From positions 1-17,689 of the forward strand of contig UZAN01045498.1 of NCBI GenBank assembly GCA_900618425.1: a stretch of 17,689 bases of DNA, in the 5' to 3' direction. The notes under the pieces are model-generated. The model was not told the DNA's origin and did no database searches. It saw only the letters and a program-made list of their open reading frames with translations. The translations under genes were made by a program, and so were the position numbers. Shown here piece by piece: positions 10,901 to 17,689 of this stretch; the stretch's first letter is position 1, and each line of letters begins with the position of its first letter. The stretch is from Echinostoma caproni. Its lineage: Eukaryota > Platyhelminthes > Trematoda > Plagiorchiida > Echinostomatidae.

Positions 10901-13900
10901 GCGAACATGGAGCAAACGTGAACACGATTTATCAACGATTTAGAAGTCTCTTATTTCAGTGAGTCTTTTGGTCAGTGTTGATTTCCAACTGATATAACCG
11001 TGGTAGCAATCATCGAGGTTCCTCAGTCGTTTTGCAAACTTGCCGGATTTTTTGAATGAAGGAGATAATCCCTGGATGCACATGTCACCGTAGATATTTT
11101 TCAATGTTCCATTTAAAGAAGTGAGTCTGAATTTGAATAAACATTTTAGTTTTAGCAATCTTTATGTTTGTTTTGAGTTGTACAATTTAACTTCGTAGAA
11201 CAAAATGTATTGAAATGAATCTTAAGTAGATTAAGTCTGGTCCGGAATTCGTTGCAAAGATGAAGCAAACATTCAGAGGTTCAACTGGTCAATTCAGGAA
11301 ATGAAACACTTTTGTCCTATTTCTTAACTCAGCGTCTTCGCCAAAATTTTCCGGAGGAAACTGGCAAAAAAGGAAATGAATAGTTCAAACACTGAAAATT
11401 GCTCTGAATTTTACATGTACAACAGCCTAAACCAAACTGGATTTATGCCCAAATCTGGCCATTTGAATTTAGGTGACTTACGTTTGATTTAAACGGATGT
11501 CATCCATGGTTAGTTAGTTCCTTGGACAACTATGTTTGTGGCTCCGATTCTGTTTCTAATCTTAATGGAGCACCGGCAAGGTTCAGACATCTCTCCCACC
11601 ATTTCTTGAATACCAGCCAAAATGTCGATTCATTGAAGGCAATCAATTTGATGTATGGAAAAAACACAAGTGATGGCAACGAGTTGGTCTTCGGTCAGTA
11701 ACCATGCCTTAGGTGACGGTTGGGCACCAGATCCATCCACATTTTGGTTCTCAAAAGCCACCGATTCAGGTAACGTAATTGCTTTGGTTGAGTGTGATCA
11801 ACTTGCCGGGGCAATGCACATCATTTGACCCTGCTGCGGAAAGGTCACATCCAAGCAGAAAGTTCGAATAATCGACACAGTCACACACGTTCTCCTTCAG
11901 CCGTTCGCATGCACACCACTGAATGGCTCGCCGTCTTGTCCCTAGCGGATGCTGTTAATATTTTTATCTGATGCATCGTGATTGGGATTCGCCAAAAAAC
12001 ACATTGTTCATCACAGCTCATGAAGATAAATTGGTGACCTTTTGTGGGAAAATCAAATGGTTGGCATTGTTCCTTGATGTATTCAGTTACCTAGTAAATG
12101 ACGACATAACCCTTCAAACGAATGATAATTATTGACCAGCTCATCAAGTTATGTTTTGTGAATTTAGTCACGTGCTGTCGCTGAGACTAACTTGTGCATG
12201 GCATCGTACAATCCTTCTAAATGTAGCGGGAGTGTCAGATAGTCCATCTTAAAACACATGGTGAAATAGATCACTGGCTGATTTTGCAACTGTTTCAAAC
12301 ATAATACGAGCAATGGTATACTAACGGAACACTATCATGAAATCGGTAATCACTCAAAAAAGATATCCGTTTAATCCATTGAGACAGCCATCACTGCAGA
12401 TGCTCAAGTATCAGATGTAGGCCGACCTCGTGTCCAAGTGGATGTTCATCAGAGAATCGTCAAATAAATCCTTCGAACCTAATAAAACAGTTTGAGAATT
12501 ACTTTAAAAAGTTTAGACTATTTCACTTTGTGAACACTGTAATTTCGAAAAGTTGTTTGATTTACACAACTAGCCGGGATATGAAAACGTGTGTTCTCTT
12601 CACTGATCAGTCTGGTTTTATCCAGAGGCTTTTATGGGTGCCCTGCACTTTTTATTTTCAGGTGAACGGAAGATATACTCTCCGGTCGATTTGAAACGTG
12701 TACTTCTCTCATCCATTATGCACAGTTGACCAACCTTGCGTATCTGCAGCCCTATATCGTTCCTTTAAACACCCTCTTGATTGCGTAATGAGAAGACGGA
12801 AAGAAAAGGAATTCGAGCAACTAAGCATTCTGTGTGACATTCTTTTAACTGCAAATGCATACAAATTTGTGACTTTGCAGCGTGACACTTTGTAAATCAT
12901 TTTGTTTTGAGTGATTATAGATTTCTTACGTCGATTTCATTACTCAGCCGCTTCTGGACCATATCAGCCCGACTTTCTTGGAGGCAGGTTAAACGATGGT
13001 ATGATTTATCGTAGGAAATAATTCATTTGATGATTGAAGTACGAAAGTGCACTCCTTTTTATTCGATTTATAAAGAGATCACTGTGGCCTTGGAATACCA
13101 AACTAGACATAGAAGTAAACGGAATACCTCATCATTGTATTCAGGTGACCATTGTCTATGCGACATTAATTTCATGTGAGGAATACAAATGATAGACCGT
13201 TTGTGATATCAAAATTCAAAATCTACATTTTGATTTATATTCCATTTTTGGTTTCCGGGATAACGAAACTGTAAACAATTCATCCATGGATTCATTATCC
13301 AAATGTGCTAAACAAAAGTACCAGAGAGGTGGGCACCCAATTCAGACATCGTTGGCTTGTCTAAAGCACATGTCATCCGCAGCACAAATCGAAGACATCC
13401 ATTGCAACTCGTTCCCTTTATTCCAAGAAATTTGATCTGCGAAGGAACAGGGAACAGAGAGGGTAATAAAAAAACTCCAAAAAATCTTGAGACCTATCTT
13501 AGTTGATCCAAATTGATAGATCGTTCGTCTCAATGAAACAGACGATCAACCCATTGCGGAGGAAACAATTTTAGGCTAAACCAAGCCATCCAGAAGAGGT
13601 AAGTAAGCATGGGAGATATGATCATTTCCTTTGTCCAGGTGCTGTTGCAAACCGACAGTAGCCAAACGGAGTCCATTTATTCGGTAGAATCAAGACTCGT
13701 CGAAGAAACTAAGTGAAACTAGAATTGATTTGATTTGGTTCAAACGTCCGGCCAAATCCTTTCGAAATACCAACTAAAGAAATCTTAGGTAACGCAAATG
13801 GTCATAATGTGATCATATTTATCACCTCTGTGACTCACAATGCACTGCTACGGATCCCTCAAACACGTTGGACAAGACTTTTATTTTTTCACTGTGTCCG

Positions 13901-16153
13901 TTGCGTAACAAGCAAAACATTTGTTGGCGGTCCGTCGCACTATGATTGCGGAAAGTAAATTGTCCATTTTGTGAAAAAATTTCAATAGACTTACTAATGC
14001 TGGTGTTTTTTTACTGTTATCCAATTCATTCCAGTTGTACATTATTCAGAATTGAACCAGTCCTCAGATGACAAATGCAGACACTCTGCTGAAAACGGTG
14101 AGCCATTTGACTAATGAGCAAATCCGATAAGTTCTCTAAATAGAAATTGTTAACCGTGGATTTATGATACATTGTTAATTCAAGGTTGAAACGGTTAACC
14201 CATGCTACATAATTCTATTAATAATACCATTAATATTGTTTTACTTTTATTGTGACAATATAGTTCTTGTTGTACGTTAATCAAGTGAAATATTCATTAT
14301 CACCATTTGCCTACTGCGTTATGTTTTCAGTAGTGTGACTTTTTAACCCACATTATCGCGCTTCATACATCACGTGGTTTATCGTTCTACTAATGTAGCA
14401 CACATTCCATCCACCAGAAGAGTGCGACATCTATCCATCATTTTACATTTTAGCAGTTCGTGATTGGTACTAAATGTAATTTTGGACCCACATAAGAACA
14501 CTGCCACTCAGTCATATCACTCGTTTATACAAACGCATTCCGACGCGCACATTTCGAGAGATCAAAGAAGAGCGTGAACAGATCACACAATACGCTTACG
14601 CCTTAGAATCACTTACTTGCAGGCATTGGTTGTACGTTGTTAATTCTTTATTGCTGATTGATGATGCATTATAGAAACGTGTATCACGAAACTTGGTTGT
14701 TGATTCTGCATACTATATCCGTTGGGACGCGAAGTGAACCAAGTAACGGATCGGACGCAGAAAGACAATTCGCAGTTAAGCCGACAAGAACTCCATAGAA
14801 CATATTTGGAAGGGATCAGTTAAGGATAACCTAACATTTACCACAAACCTAAGTAATAATAAAGTTGGAGCTCACAGCATCAGTGCTATGTTACTCAAAC
14901 TTTAGTCGTTGCATATGCGCATTGGTTCGGGTCATTAGGGACGGGTATCGTGTGCCGTGTTGGGCATGAAAGACCGAGTGTGCTCACGGATTAGTTTTTG
15001 AAGCTTAGGAGGGGGAATTATACACGCGGATTGTAATTGCTTCCGCTATAGTCAGACTGCGACTACTAATCATCTTAGCTTGACTGATGCGAACTAAGTA
15101 GAGGTGTCGAAACATCTCGGTCACATTAACCACGTTGTTTGATTCCACTGGGTATGAAACGATCGATCTGTTGATAGCTTTAGTTTCTCCAATATTGAAC
15201 CAGGCTGGGTGATCCTCACGTACACGTTCAAATAAACGCCTGCTCTTGAGGTCAAAATAACTTGTCCTGTAGGATAGGGTAGATAAGTATACCCAAAAAG
15301 AGTCTGTGGGAACAAATATTTTGTCTAACTAGTTAGAAGCACAATATTGAAAGCACACAATTCGCAGCTTTGTCGCGCAGAATACTTTCTTTACAAATGT
15401 ACTCAGTTTACGTGTCAACATATCGGCAGAAGTGTCAAACTGGAAAGTTAGTTATATGTAAACCGGTTGACATATCAATAGCTTTCAAGAGTGACACAAG
15501 TAAATTATGATGTATGAACATTTAAAAGAATCACCGCAAACCAGTCTGTTCGCTACTGTGTGCTTTTACTATATTGTGTAATGATGACATATTTCGTCAA
15601 TATCATTATGGAAAAATTTCGCATATTATGTGAATGCTTATCTCATCTCTCTTTTATAAAACTCTAGATCATGTAATTTTTGTTTCTTCATTCAAATGGA
15701 TATTCCTGTCGCACGTACCCGATATCTATTTAAATCTGTTTATAAGATCAACAAATTTGATAGATATTTCCCTTCAATCAACGTCTAGTTCCATGACCCT
15801 TTCGGTCCCAAAGCACACTATGCGTTGAGTATCTTCGGTTTACATCATGGAAAATTATTACACGTCCCCGCTAAAGCGCATTAAATCACGACAAACCCCA
15901 TTGAATATCCAGTGCAATTTTGTTCGCCTTACAGATAATCGAGTGAAGTTGGTACCCATATTTTATGAAAGTAAGTTTAAAACACCTGAAGTGTTGGTCT
16001 ATCACCACTACTACTACTACCAATAATGACTTGTCGGTTCAACGCAGATGTGGGCTCAGTAGACTGTTAACCTTCATTGCCGGAAAGTGACCTCTTTCGA
16101 CAGGCTCTACTGTTTCAAATAACAAATGCGAAGCTGTTCACCGCACTGGATAA
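4944..16153 (+). CDS. micro-exon-type gene, repeat protein (5' partial)
   Basis: Proposed spliced gene. Twelve exons: 4944-4979, 5948-5995, 6028-6066, 10545-10580, 10838-10885, 12662-12697, 12948-12998, 13346-13462, 14035-14097, 15407-15499, 15830-15970, 16104-16153. All internal exons are multiples of three and phase 1-1. The twelve join into one open frame of about 250 codons to TAA at 16151-16153, and no junction makes a stop. Two exon classes recur. The 36-39-nt class has motif K-x-x-C/Y-S-P-M/V (KWKLCSPMHWD, RRNVCSPMHFK, ERKIYSPVDLK). The 48-63-nt class has S-S-D-x-K-C-x-x-x-A (GSSDQKCLRIASK, ETADKKRLGLATS, QSSDDKCRHSAEN). Together they form repeats of about 28 residues. Phase 1-1 exons are typical of shuffled extracellular modules, and strings of small symmetric exons are known from fluke micro-exon genes. 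The function is unknown, the start codon and any signal peptide lie upstream, and introns carry several mobile-element relics. Confidence 0.65.
5948..5995 (+). CDS. exon 2 of micro-exon-type gene (48 nt)
   Basis: Bounded by CTGCACATAG and the strong donor GTAAGTTT. Of the three frames only the phase-1 frame is open; it encodes LRGSSDQKCLRIASK. It has the same length as the exon at 10838-10885 and about 23 of 48 identical bases without gaps. Shared residues are D, K, L and A, with conservative changes elsewhere. Joins to 6028 through a TGC codon over a 32-nt intron. Confidence 0.62.
6028..6066 (+). CDS. exon 3 of micro-exon-type gene (39 nt)
   Basis: The acceptor TTCAAGTGCAG follows a pyrimidine-rich 32-nt intron, and the donor is GTAAGG. 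The phase-1 frame encodes IRSNKKYVSGVS, which aligns loosely with the C-S-P-M class (K-Y-V-S-G-V against K-L-C-S-P-M). Joined to 10545 it gives a CAT codon. A further exon of the 48-nt class may be missing between 6066 and 10545, since the two classes otherwise alternate. Confidence 0.5.
6374..6403. repeat. (TG)n microsatellite
   Basis: About 14 uninterrupted TG dinucleotides inside a proposed intron. Confidence 0.95.
6701..6754 (+). CDS. possible extra exon (54 nt), weak
   Basis: The acceptor TTTGTTTGTGTAG is good and the donor GTATTT is moderate. The phase-1 frame is open and symmetric, encoding SIACNCKPSLTNFC. It would fit the frame between 6066 and 10545 but shows no clear likeness to either exon class of the gene. 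Confidence 0.2.
6905..7160 (-). pseudogene. Penelope-like reverse transcriptase fragment
   Basis: Read on the minus strand, HTLRPNLQFTMVTEKDN is followed by GGSMQFAVPRKAMSTFIV. This matches the stretch of PLE reverse transcriptases between the active site and the thumb, normally N-x-x-H-P-x-I-Q-F-T-x-E, F-L-D-V and Y-R-K-P-T-x-T. A frameshift near 6957 leads to GSLVNRTETVC, matching the next conserved block. F-L-D has become F-P-D and Y-R-K-P-T is F-A-V-P-R-K, and two N bases fall at 6914-6915. The piece has no catalytic core. The endonuclease fragment at 8458-8873 lies upstream on the same strand, the wrong order for a single element, so these are probably separate insertions. Confidence 0.65.
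7230..8457. other. unassigned stretch within proposed intron
   Basis: No gene or confident mobile element was seen. The part just below 8458 may be the 3' flank of the PLE endonuclease fragment, but it carries no recognisable motif. I saw no hammerhead core here. Confidence 0.5.
8458..8873 (-). pseudogene. Penelope-like GIY-YIG endonuclease fragment
   Basis: A minus-strand frame runs from about 8872 to the TAG at 8458. RRRIKQITHN and FHATSLIILHQTKCLL form the linker before the endonuclease. The domain itself reads SYCIYLFQCNCRSKDVGRT, RRLSLRISEHIPKNL, SHIALHALDCD and KSFGIISRQ. This is the order in PLE endonucleases: a C-x-C finger, the Y-V/I-G-R-T motif, R-x-x-E-H, then the histidine and I-x-R blocks. 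The tyrosine before V-G-R-T is aspartate here, so catalysis is unlikely although about 130 codons remain open. A stop precedes the linker and no reverse transcriptase is attached. The frame ends shortly after the domain, near the usual PLE C terminus. Confidence 0.85.
9194..9206. repeat. target-site duplication, left copy
   Basis: AACAAAGATAGGT is repeated exactly at 9382-9394 and brackets the SINE. A 13-bp duplication is typical of LINE-driven insertion. Confidence 0.8.
9207..9381 (-). mobile_element. tRNA-derived SINE with inverted ends
   Basis: Bracketed by an exact 13-bp direct repeat. On the minus strand the element opens with GTCGATTGTGAAAATTTCAG, then an A box TAGCTCAGCTGG (9339-9328), a D arm (GCTC/GAGC) and a long variable part. 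The T arm GTGGG/CCCAC follows with B box GGCTCGAATCC (9287-9277). After it comes TACTGAACTTTCACAATCGA, an imperfect inverted copy of the start. A 34-nt tail ends at the second duplication. The tRNA 5' acceptor strand is replaced by an inverted copy of the A-box region, giving a perfect 13-bp palindrome with one spacer base at 9327-9353. The exact duplication implies a fairly recent insertion. Confidence 0.75.
9382..9394. repeat. target-site duplication, right copy
   Basis: Second exact copy of the 13-bp AACAAAGATAGGT, paired with 9194-9206. Confidence 0.8.
9395..10544. other. unassigned stretch within proposed intron
   Basis: The minus-strand frame 9747-10067 (106 codons) has no recognised family. 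Its composition and lack of splice context suggest a chance frame or a decayed repeat. The last 20 bases form the pyrimidine tract for the next exon. Confidence 0.5.
10545..10580 (+). CDS. exon 4 of micro-exon-type gene (36 nt)
   Basis: The acceptor is excellent: a run of T then GTGTTAG. The donor is AAAG followed by GTAATT. The phase-1 frame encodes RRNVCSPMHFK. It has the same length and phase as exon 1 and the identical pentapeptide CSPMH at the same offset. Joins to 10838 through a GAA codon over a 257-nt intron that contains one N. Confidence 0.72.
10838..10885 (+). CDS. exon 5 of micro-exon-type gene (48 nt)
   Basis: Clean acceptor CATTCCTACAG and near-consensus donor GTAAGT. The phase-1 frame encodes VVETADKKRLGLATS with clearly coding codon choice. 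It aligns without gaps with exon 2. Joins to 12662 through a GGT codon across a long intron that carries the possible hAT relic. Confidence 0.75.
11525..12190 (+). pseudogene. possible hAT-type transposase relic
   Basis: The open stretch 11525-11698 reads VCGSDSVSNLNGAPARF then RHLSHHFLN. This resembles the zinc-finger start of hAT/ZBED-like proteins (C-x-x-x-L-x-N-x-x-x-x-P-x-K-L-x-R-H-L-x-x-x-H), with one cysteine missing. After a shortened middle, 11971-12135 encodes KIKWLALFLDVFSYL and DDITLQ, resembling the block W-L-A-x-L-A-x-L-x-D-I-F-x-x-L-N-x-L-N-x-x-L-Q-G. An HTTEWLAVL near 11920 may correspond to H-T-E-V-R-W-L. Stops and frame changes separate the pieces and the middle is far too short. 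I rate this as plausible, not proven; no terminal inverted repeats were found. Confidence 0.35.
12662..12697 (+). CDS. exon 6 of micro-exon-type gene (36 nt)
   Basis: The acceptor is strong (CACTTTTTATTTTCAG). The phase-1 frame encodes ERKIYSPVDLK, third member of the 36-nt class, with Y-S-P-V in place of C-S-P-M. The donor GTGTAC is weak, but it lies exactly where the related exons end, and the frame meets TGA at 12728-12730 if the exon continues. Joins to 12948 through a CCC codon. Confidence 0.6.
12948..12998 (+). CDS. exon 7 of micro-exon-type gene (51 nt)
   Basis: The acceptor GATTTCATTACTCAG and donor GTATGA are both good. The phase-1 frame encodes ASGPYQPDFLGGRLND. Its length and place fit the 48-nt class, though its sequence matches only weakly (L-G near the middle). 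Joins to 13346 through GAC, or to 13145 through GGT. Confidence 0.65.
13145..13175 (+). CDS. possible alternative exon (31 nt)
   Basis: The acceptor CATCATTGTATTCAG and donor GTGAGG are good. The phase-1 frame encodes DHCLCDINF and ends two bases into a codon. This fits an internal acceptor at 13382 (exon start 13383) inside the next exon, giving an ATC junction. The 31-nt length is not a multiple of three, so it would need that paired acceptor. It could be a cassette exon or a decayed copy of the 36-nt class. Confidence 0.3.
13346..13462 (+). CDS. exon 8 of micro-exon-type gene (117 nt)
   Basis: The phase-1 frame is open for 38 codons, including IVGLSKAHVIRS, NRRHPLQLVPFIPRN and LICEGTGNRE. 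The acceptor ACCCAATTCAG is moderate and the donor GTAATA fair. Joins to 14035 through GTT. An inner acceptor at 13382 keeps the frame with the alternative exon 13145-13175. Reading through the donor would stop at TGA 13504-13506, so an alternative ending here is possible. Confidence 0.6.
14035..14097 (+). CDS. exon 9 of micro-exon-type gene (63 nt)
   Basis: A long T-rich tract ends in CATTCCAG, and the donor is GTGAGC. The phase-1 frame encodes VHYSELNQSSDDKCRHSAEN. Aligned from the donor side, SSDDKC sits exactly where exon 2 has SSDQKC, with the same six residues to the splice and a shared alanine. It is a 48-nt-class exon extended by 15 nt at its 5' side. Confidence 0.72.
14098..15406. 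other. intron with no assigned feature
   Basis: No mobile-element family was recognised. Candidate acceptors at 14034-14620 other than the one used for exon 9 lead to early stops or weak donors in the frame of the gene. An AT-rich patch lies at about 14210-14290. Confidence 0.45.
15407..15499 (+). CDS. exon 10 of micro-exon-type gene (93 nt)
   Basis: The acceptor is ACTCAG after CTTTCTTTAC; the donor GTAAAT follows GACACAA. The phase-1 frame encodes YVSTYRQKCQTG then KLVICKPVDIS and AFKSDT. Both repeat signatures seem present in one exon: x-Q-K-C as in exon 2, and I-C-K-P-V-D-I resembling I-Y-S-P-V-D-L of exon 6. An earlier acceptor at 15367 also keeps frame and phase and would add 13 codons. 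Confidence 0.55.
15668..15787 (+). CDS. possible exon (120 nt) of micro-exon-type gene
   Basis: The acceptor is strong (CATCTCTCTTTTATAAAACTCTAG region) and the phase-1 frame stays open, including FKWIFLSHVPDIYLN. A weak donor at 15788 would make it symmetric and leave a 42-nt intron before 15830. The donor is poor and the composition AT-rich, so it may be intronic. Confidence 0.28.
15830..15970 (+). CDS. exon 11 of micro-exon-type gene (141 nt)
   Basis: The donor is near-consensus (GAAA then GTAAGTTT) and the phase-1 frame is open for 46 codons. It includes MENYYTSPLKRIKSRQ, TPLNIQCNFVRLTDNR and VKLVPIFYE. The acceptor TGCGTTGAG has a poor pyrimidine tract, and a stop lies just upstream. 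The alternative is that the ATG at 15847, in a fair context (CATCATGG), starts a separate transcript. Y-T-S-P-L recalls the C-S-P-M class. I also noted a faint likeness to the N-terminal strand of Argonaute-type proteins, too weak to name. Confidence 0.5.
16104..16153 (+). CDS. terminal exon of micro-exon-type gene
   Basis: The acceptor GACCTCTTTCGACAG is strong. The phase-1 frame gives STVSNNKCEAVHRTG, then TAA at 16151-16153. The 15 residues match the 48-nt class in length, and S-N-N-K-C matches S-D-x-K-C. A donor-like GTGAGA at 16160 lies beyond the stop. In another frame the segment to 16159 is also open, so a different continuation cannot be excluded. No clear AATAAA follows within the next 150 bases. 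Confidence 0.5.
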
Positions 16154-16548
16154 AAGATGGTGAGAGTATACCATATTTGTGATTATTTGATCGCCGAAGG
16201 TAACCAATGTTCTCTCTCTCTATAAAACGAACGTCACGAACCGGATCTTCCGAATGAAACCGCATACGTTGTAATGTTTAAGGGATAAACATTTGTTATT
16301 AGGCAGCGAAAGCTTGTACCGAGATATGAGTATCTGAAACATGCCCAATGCCCATGAAAATAGTGTGAACTAAAGTGAGGGATATATCATTTCCAACTGA
16401 CTCTGTACATGGATGCGCTAAATGGTAAGCGGAACAATTACACAGGAGTGTATCAGACGGTTCAGTGGACACTATATTATAACAGTTGTACAATAGATTG
16501 CTCGGGATATAACCACGTAATCTCAATGATGAAATAATGCCTATACAC

Positions 16549-16588
16549 ACATGTATACATATATATATGTATATATATATATATATAT
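16549..16588. repeat. (TA)n microsatellite
   Basis: About 30 bases of alternating TA with minor breaks. On the minus strand it lies 3' of the hammerhead-bearing stretch and may be its tail. Confidence 0.9.
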
Positions 16589-16836
16589 TCGTCACAATAT
16601 CCTTGTTTGCAACACCGGGTAACCATTGGATAGACAGCTCTTTCCGAGCCAGTCCAATGAAGAATCGATGCTTTGATTCGATGTTTTGACAGTGGGTTAG
16701 ATGCTACTAACCGCAATAAACGTGATCTGATGGTCTCGGTAGAGTATTTCATAATAAGCAGTATGTGAATGACTGGACGAAATTTCCCTGGAAGCACACG
16801 ACCGGTTTCACGGTTCTTGCCGCTCGTCAGGCATGC
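16589..16836 (-). mobile_element. hammerhead-bearing non-autonomous element (putative)
   Basis: On the minus strand a hammerhead ribozyme is followed by about 200 bases of non-coding sequence and then a (TA)n tract. This resembles ribozyme-bearing SINE-like or PLE-linked units of flukes. Only one ribozyme copy is present, and no target duplication or Pol III box was recognised, so the limits are approximate. A 164-codon minus-strand frame across this region is probably fortuitous. Confidence 0.4.
16794..16836 (-). ncRNA. type I hammerhead ribozyme
   Basis: On the minus strand all core parts are in order: stem I 5' GCATGC (16836-16831), CTGACGA (16830-16824), stem II GCGG-CAAGAA-CCGT, GAAA (16809-16806) and stem III ACCGGT (16806-16801). 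The cleavage-site C is at 16800, and stem I 3' GTGTGC at 16799-16794. Stem I has six pairs, two of them G-U; stem II has four, the first a G-U. Stem III is a self-complementary hexamer. Such short palindromic stems are known from retroelement hammerheads that work best as dimers. Predicted cleavage falls after 16800. Confidence 0.75.
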
Positions 16837-16979
16837 ATAAAGACATTGTGTCTTAAAGGTACAATTAAGCTGGATGCGTACCCCGAGATCATGGTAATTG
16901 GTGGTTAGATACTCTGACTGCTGTGGCTGAGTGTCGTAAACAGTAATAAAACCCGGTGCACGAGAGTGCATGGTTAATA

Positions 16980-17689
16980 GTTGTATGAATTAAACTGAAC
17001 TGAATATACACTCACAAATCGGTCAACCAATCACTAAACGTCTCAAGGAACAGCGATCAAAACACAGACTATAACCAAATAAATTGATTGCCGTAATCTA
17101 GAGAAGCGATTAAAGGAAACAATATAATTTGTGAAACAAGGAGCCGGAACCCCTCTCCAGGAAGTTTATTGAAACCTATGGGTCGAATTCCGCACCAGCA
17201 TGACTCTCGACGCGTTTCCAAAGAAAACATCTCTCTGAAAGACTCGTTTGGTCCATGGTTCTAGTGTGAGTAACGAAAATTTCTGTATTTTCGAATGCAA
17301 CCTTTTTATGACCACGGCTAACTTCCTGAAAGTTGACTGCATATTTGTGTAGTCAATAAAGGAAGTAAGAAGATATCTACATTTTCAAATAGAACAAGGA
17401 GTGGCGAACAAGCTCGTTTTCAGTGATTCGTAGTCATGCCAAATACATCACAATCAATATTACGCTGTTTATATATAAATCAGAATTCAACCATAAAAAC
17501 GCAAACAAATGTTTCGGGAAAGGGGAAATAACCTCATGGGTTATTCGGGGCTAAGTTCATCTTGGGACCGGATATGGAATTCTCAATGATTACATAATTG
17601 TTAGGTCATCCGATCGTTGGGACCACTCGGAATATGGGGTGTATAGGGGGTGGGCCAGGGGAACGTCCGATTCTGGATATGTGCAATTC
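16980..17689. other. unassigned right end
   Basis: No gene or element was recognised. It holds a TCAATAAAGGAA motif at 17353-17364 like those at 694 and 1222, preceded by a short TTGACT/AGTCAA inverted repeat. Confidence 0.5.

Noticed and set aside
12709..12900. Overlapping frames of 63-65 codons on both strands
   Set aside because: Opposite-strand frames over the same bases, no motif, and the plus-strand splice model accounts for the neighbouring coding signal.
13542..13680. Possible terminal exons with a 40-nt intron (13599-13638)
   Set aside because: Good GTAAGT and CCAG signals, but the phase does not continue from 13462 past TAA 13577; joining 13462 to 14035 gives a better repeat match. 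Could still be an alternative ending.
14700..14900. LTR-like stretch and an open frame starting ADKNSIEH
   Set aside because: No repeated end, primer-binding site or polypurine tract could be matched; a stop sits directly upstream of the frame.
16477..16971. 164-codon minus-strand frame
   Set aside because: It crosses the hammerhead ribozyme and ends in repeated Y-I translated from the (TA)n tract; no family likeness.

Overview
The window looks like gene-poor, AT-leaning nuclear DNA of a metazoan, most likely a parasitic flatworm (digenean fluke). This is inferred from the mix of relics: a 5'-truncated CR1-like LINE, Penelope-like element (PLE) fragments with a GIY-YIG endonuclease, tRNA-derived SINEs and a hammerhead ribozyme. 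Micro-introns of about 30-40 nt and many tiny symmetric exons fit the same picture. There is no ribosomal or tRNA gene that looks functional, no bacterial operon, and no long intact reading frame. Isolated N bases (1379, 6914-6915, 10647) suggest a polished draft assembly.

Layout. 1-2395: (CA)n microsatellite, a decayed tRNA-type SINE (about 541-715), then unassigned sequence. 2398-4790 (+): CR1-like LINE with endonuclease, reverse transcriptase and C-terminal part, broken by stops and frameshifts. 4944-16153 (+): a proposed gene made of many small exons, with relics in its introns. These are a PLE reverse transcriptase piece (6905-7160, -), a PLE endonuclease piece (8458-8873, -), a SINE with a 13-bp target duplication (9207-9381, -) and a possible hAT transposase relic (11525-12190, +). 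16557-16836 (-): a hammerhead ribozyme followed by a (TA)n-tailed stretch. 16980-17689: nothing recognised.

The main find is the proposed gene, which a simple ORF search misses because its exons are 36-141 nt. Twelve exons (4944-4979, 5948-5995, 6028-6066, 10545-10580, 10838-10885, 12662-12697, 12948-12998, 13346-13462, 14035-14097, 15407-15499, 15830-15970, 16104-16153) are bounded by AG and GT, with one GC donor. Every internal exon is a multiple of three, starts two bases into a codon and ends one base into the next (phase 1-1). They join into one open frame ending in TAA, and no junction creates a stop. Exons resemble each other at equivalent positions. One class (36-39 nt) carries C/Y-S-P-M/V; the other (48-63 nt) carries S-S-D-x-K-C. 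The protein therefore appears to consist of diverged repeats of about 28 residues, reminiscent of the micro-exon genes of flukes. The start lies upstream and was not found, and I do not recognise the protein.

The model is read by eye from splice sites and frame. Outer exons and alternatives are less certain than the core (4944-6066, 10545-10885, 12662-14097).
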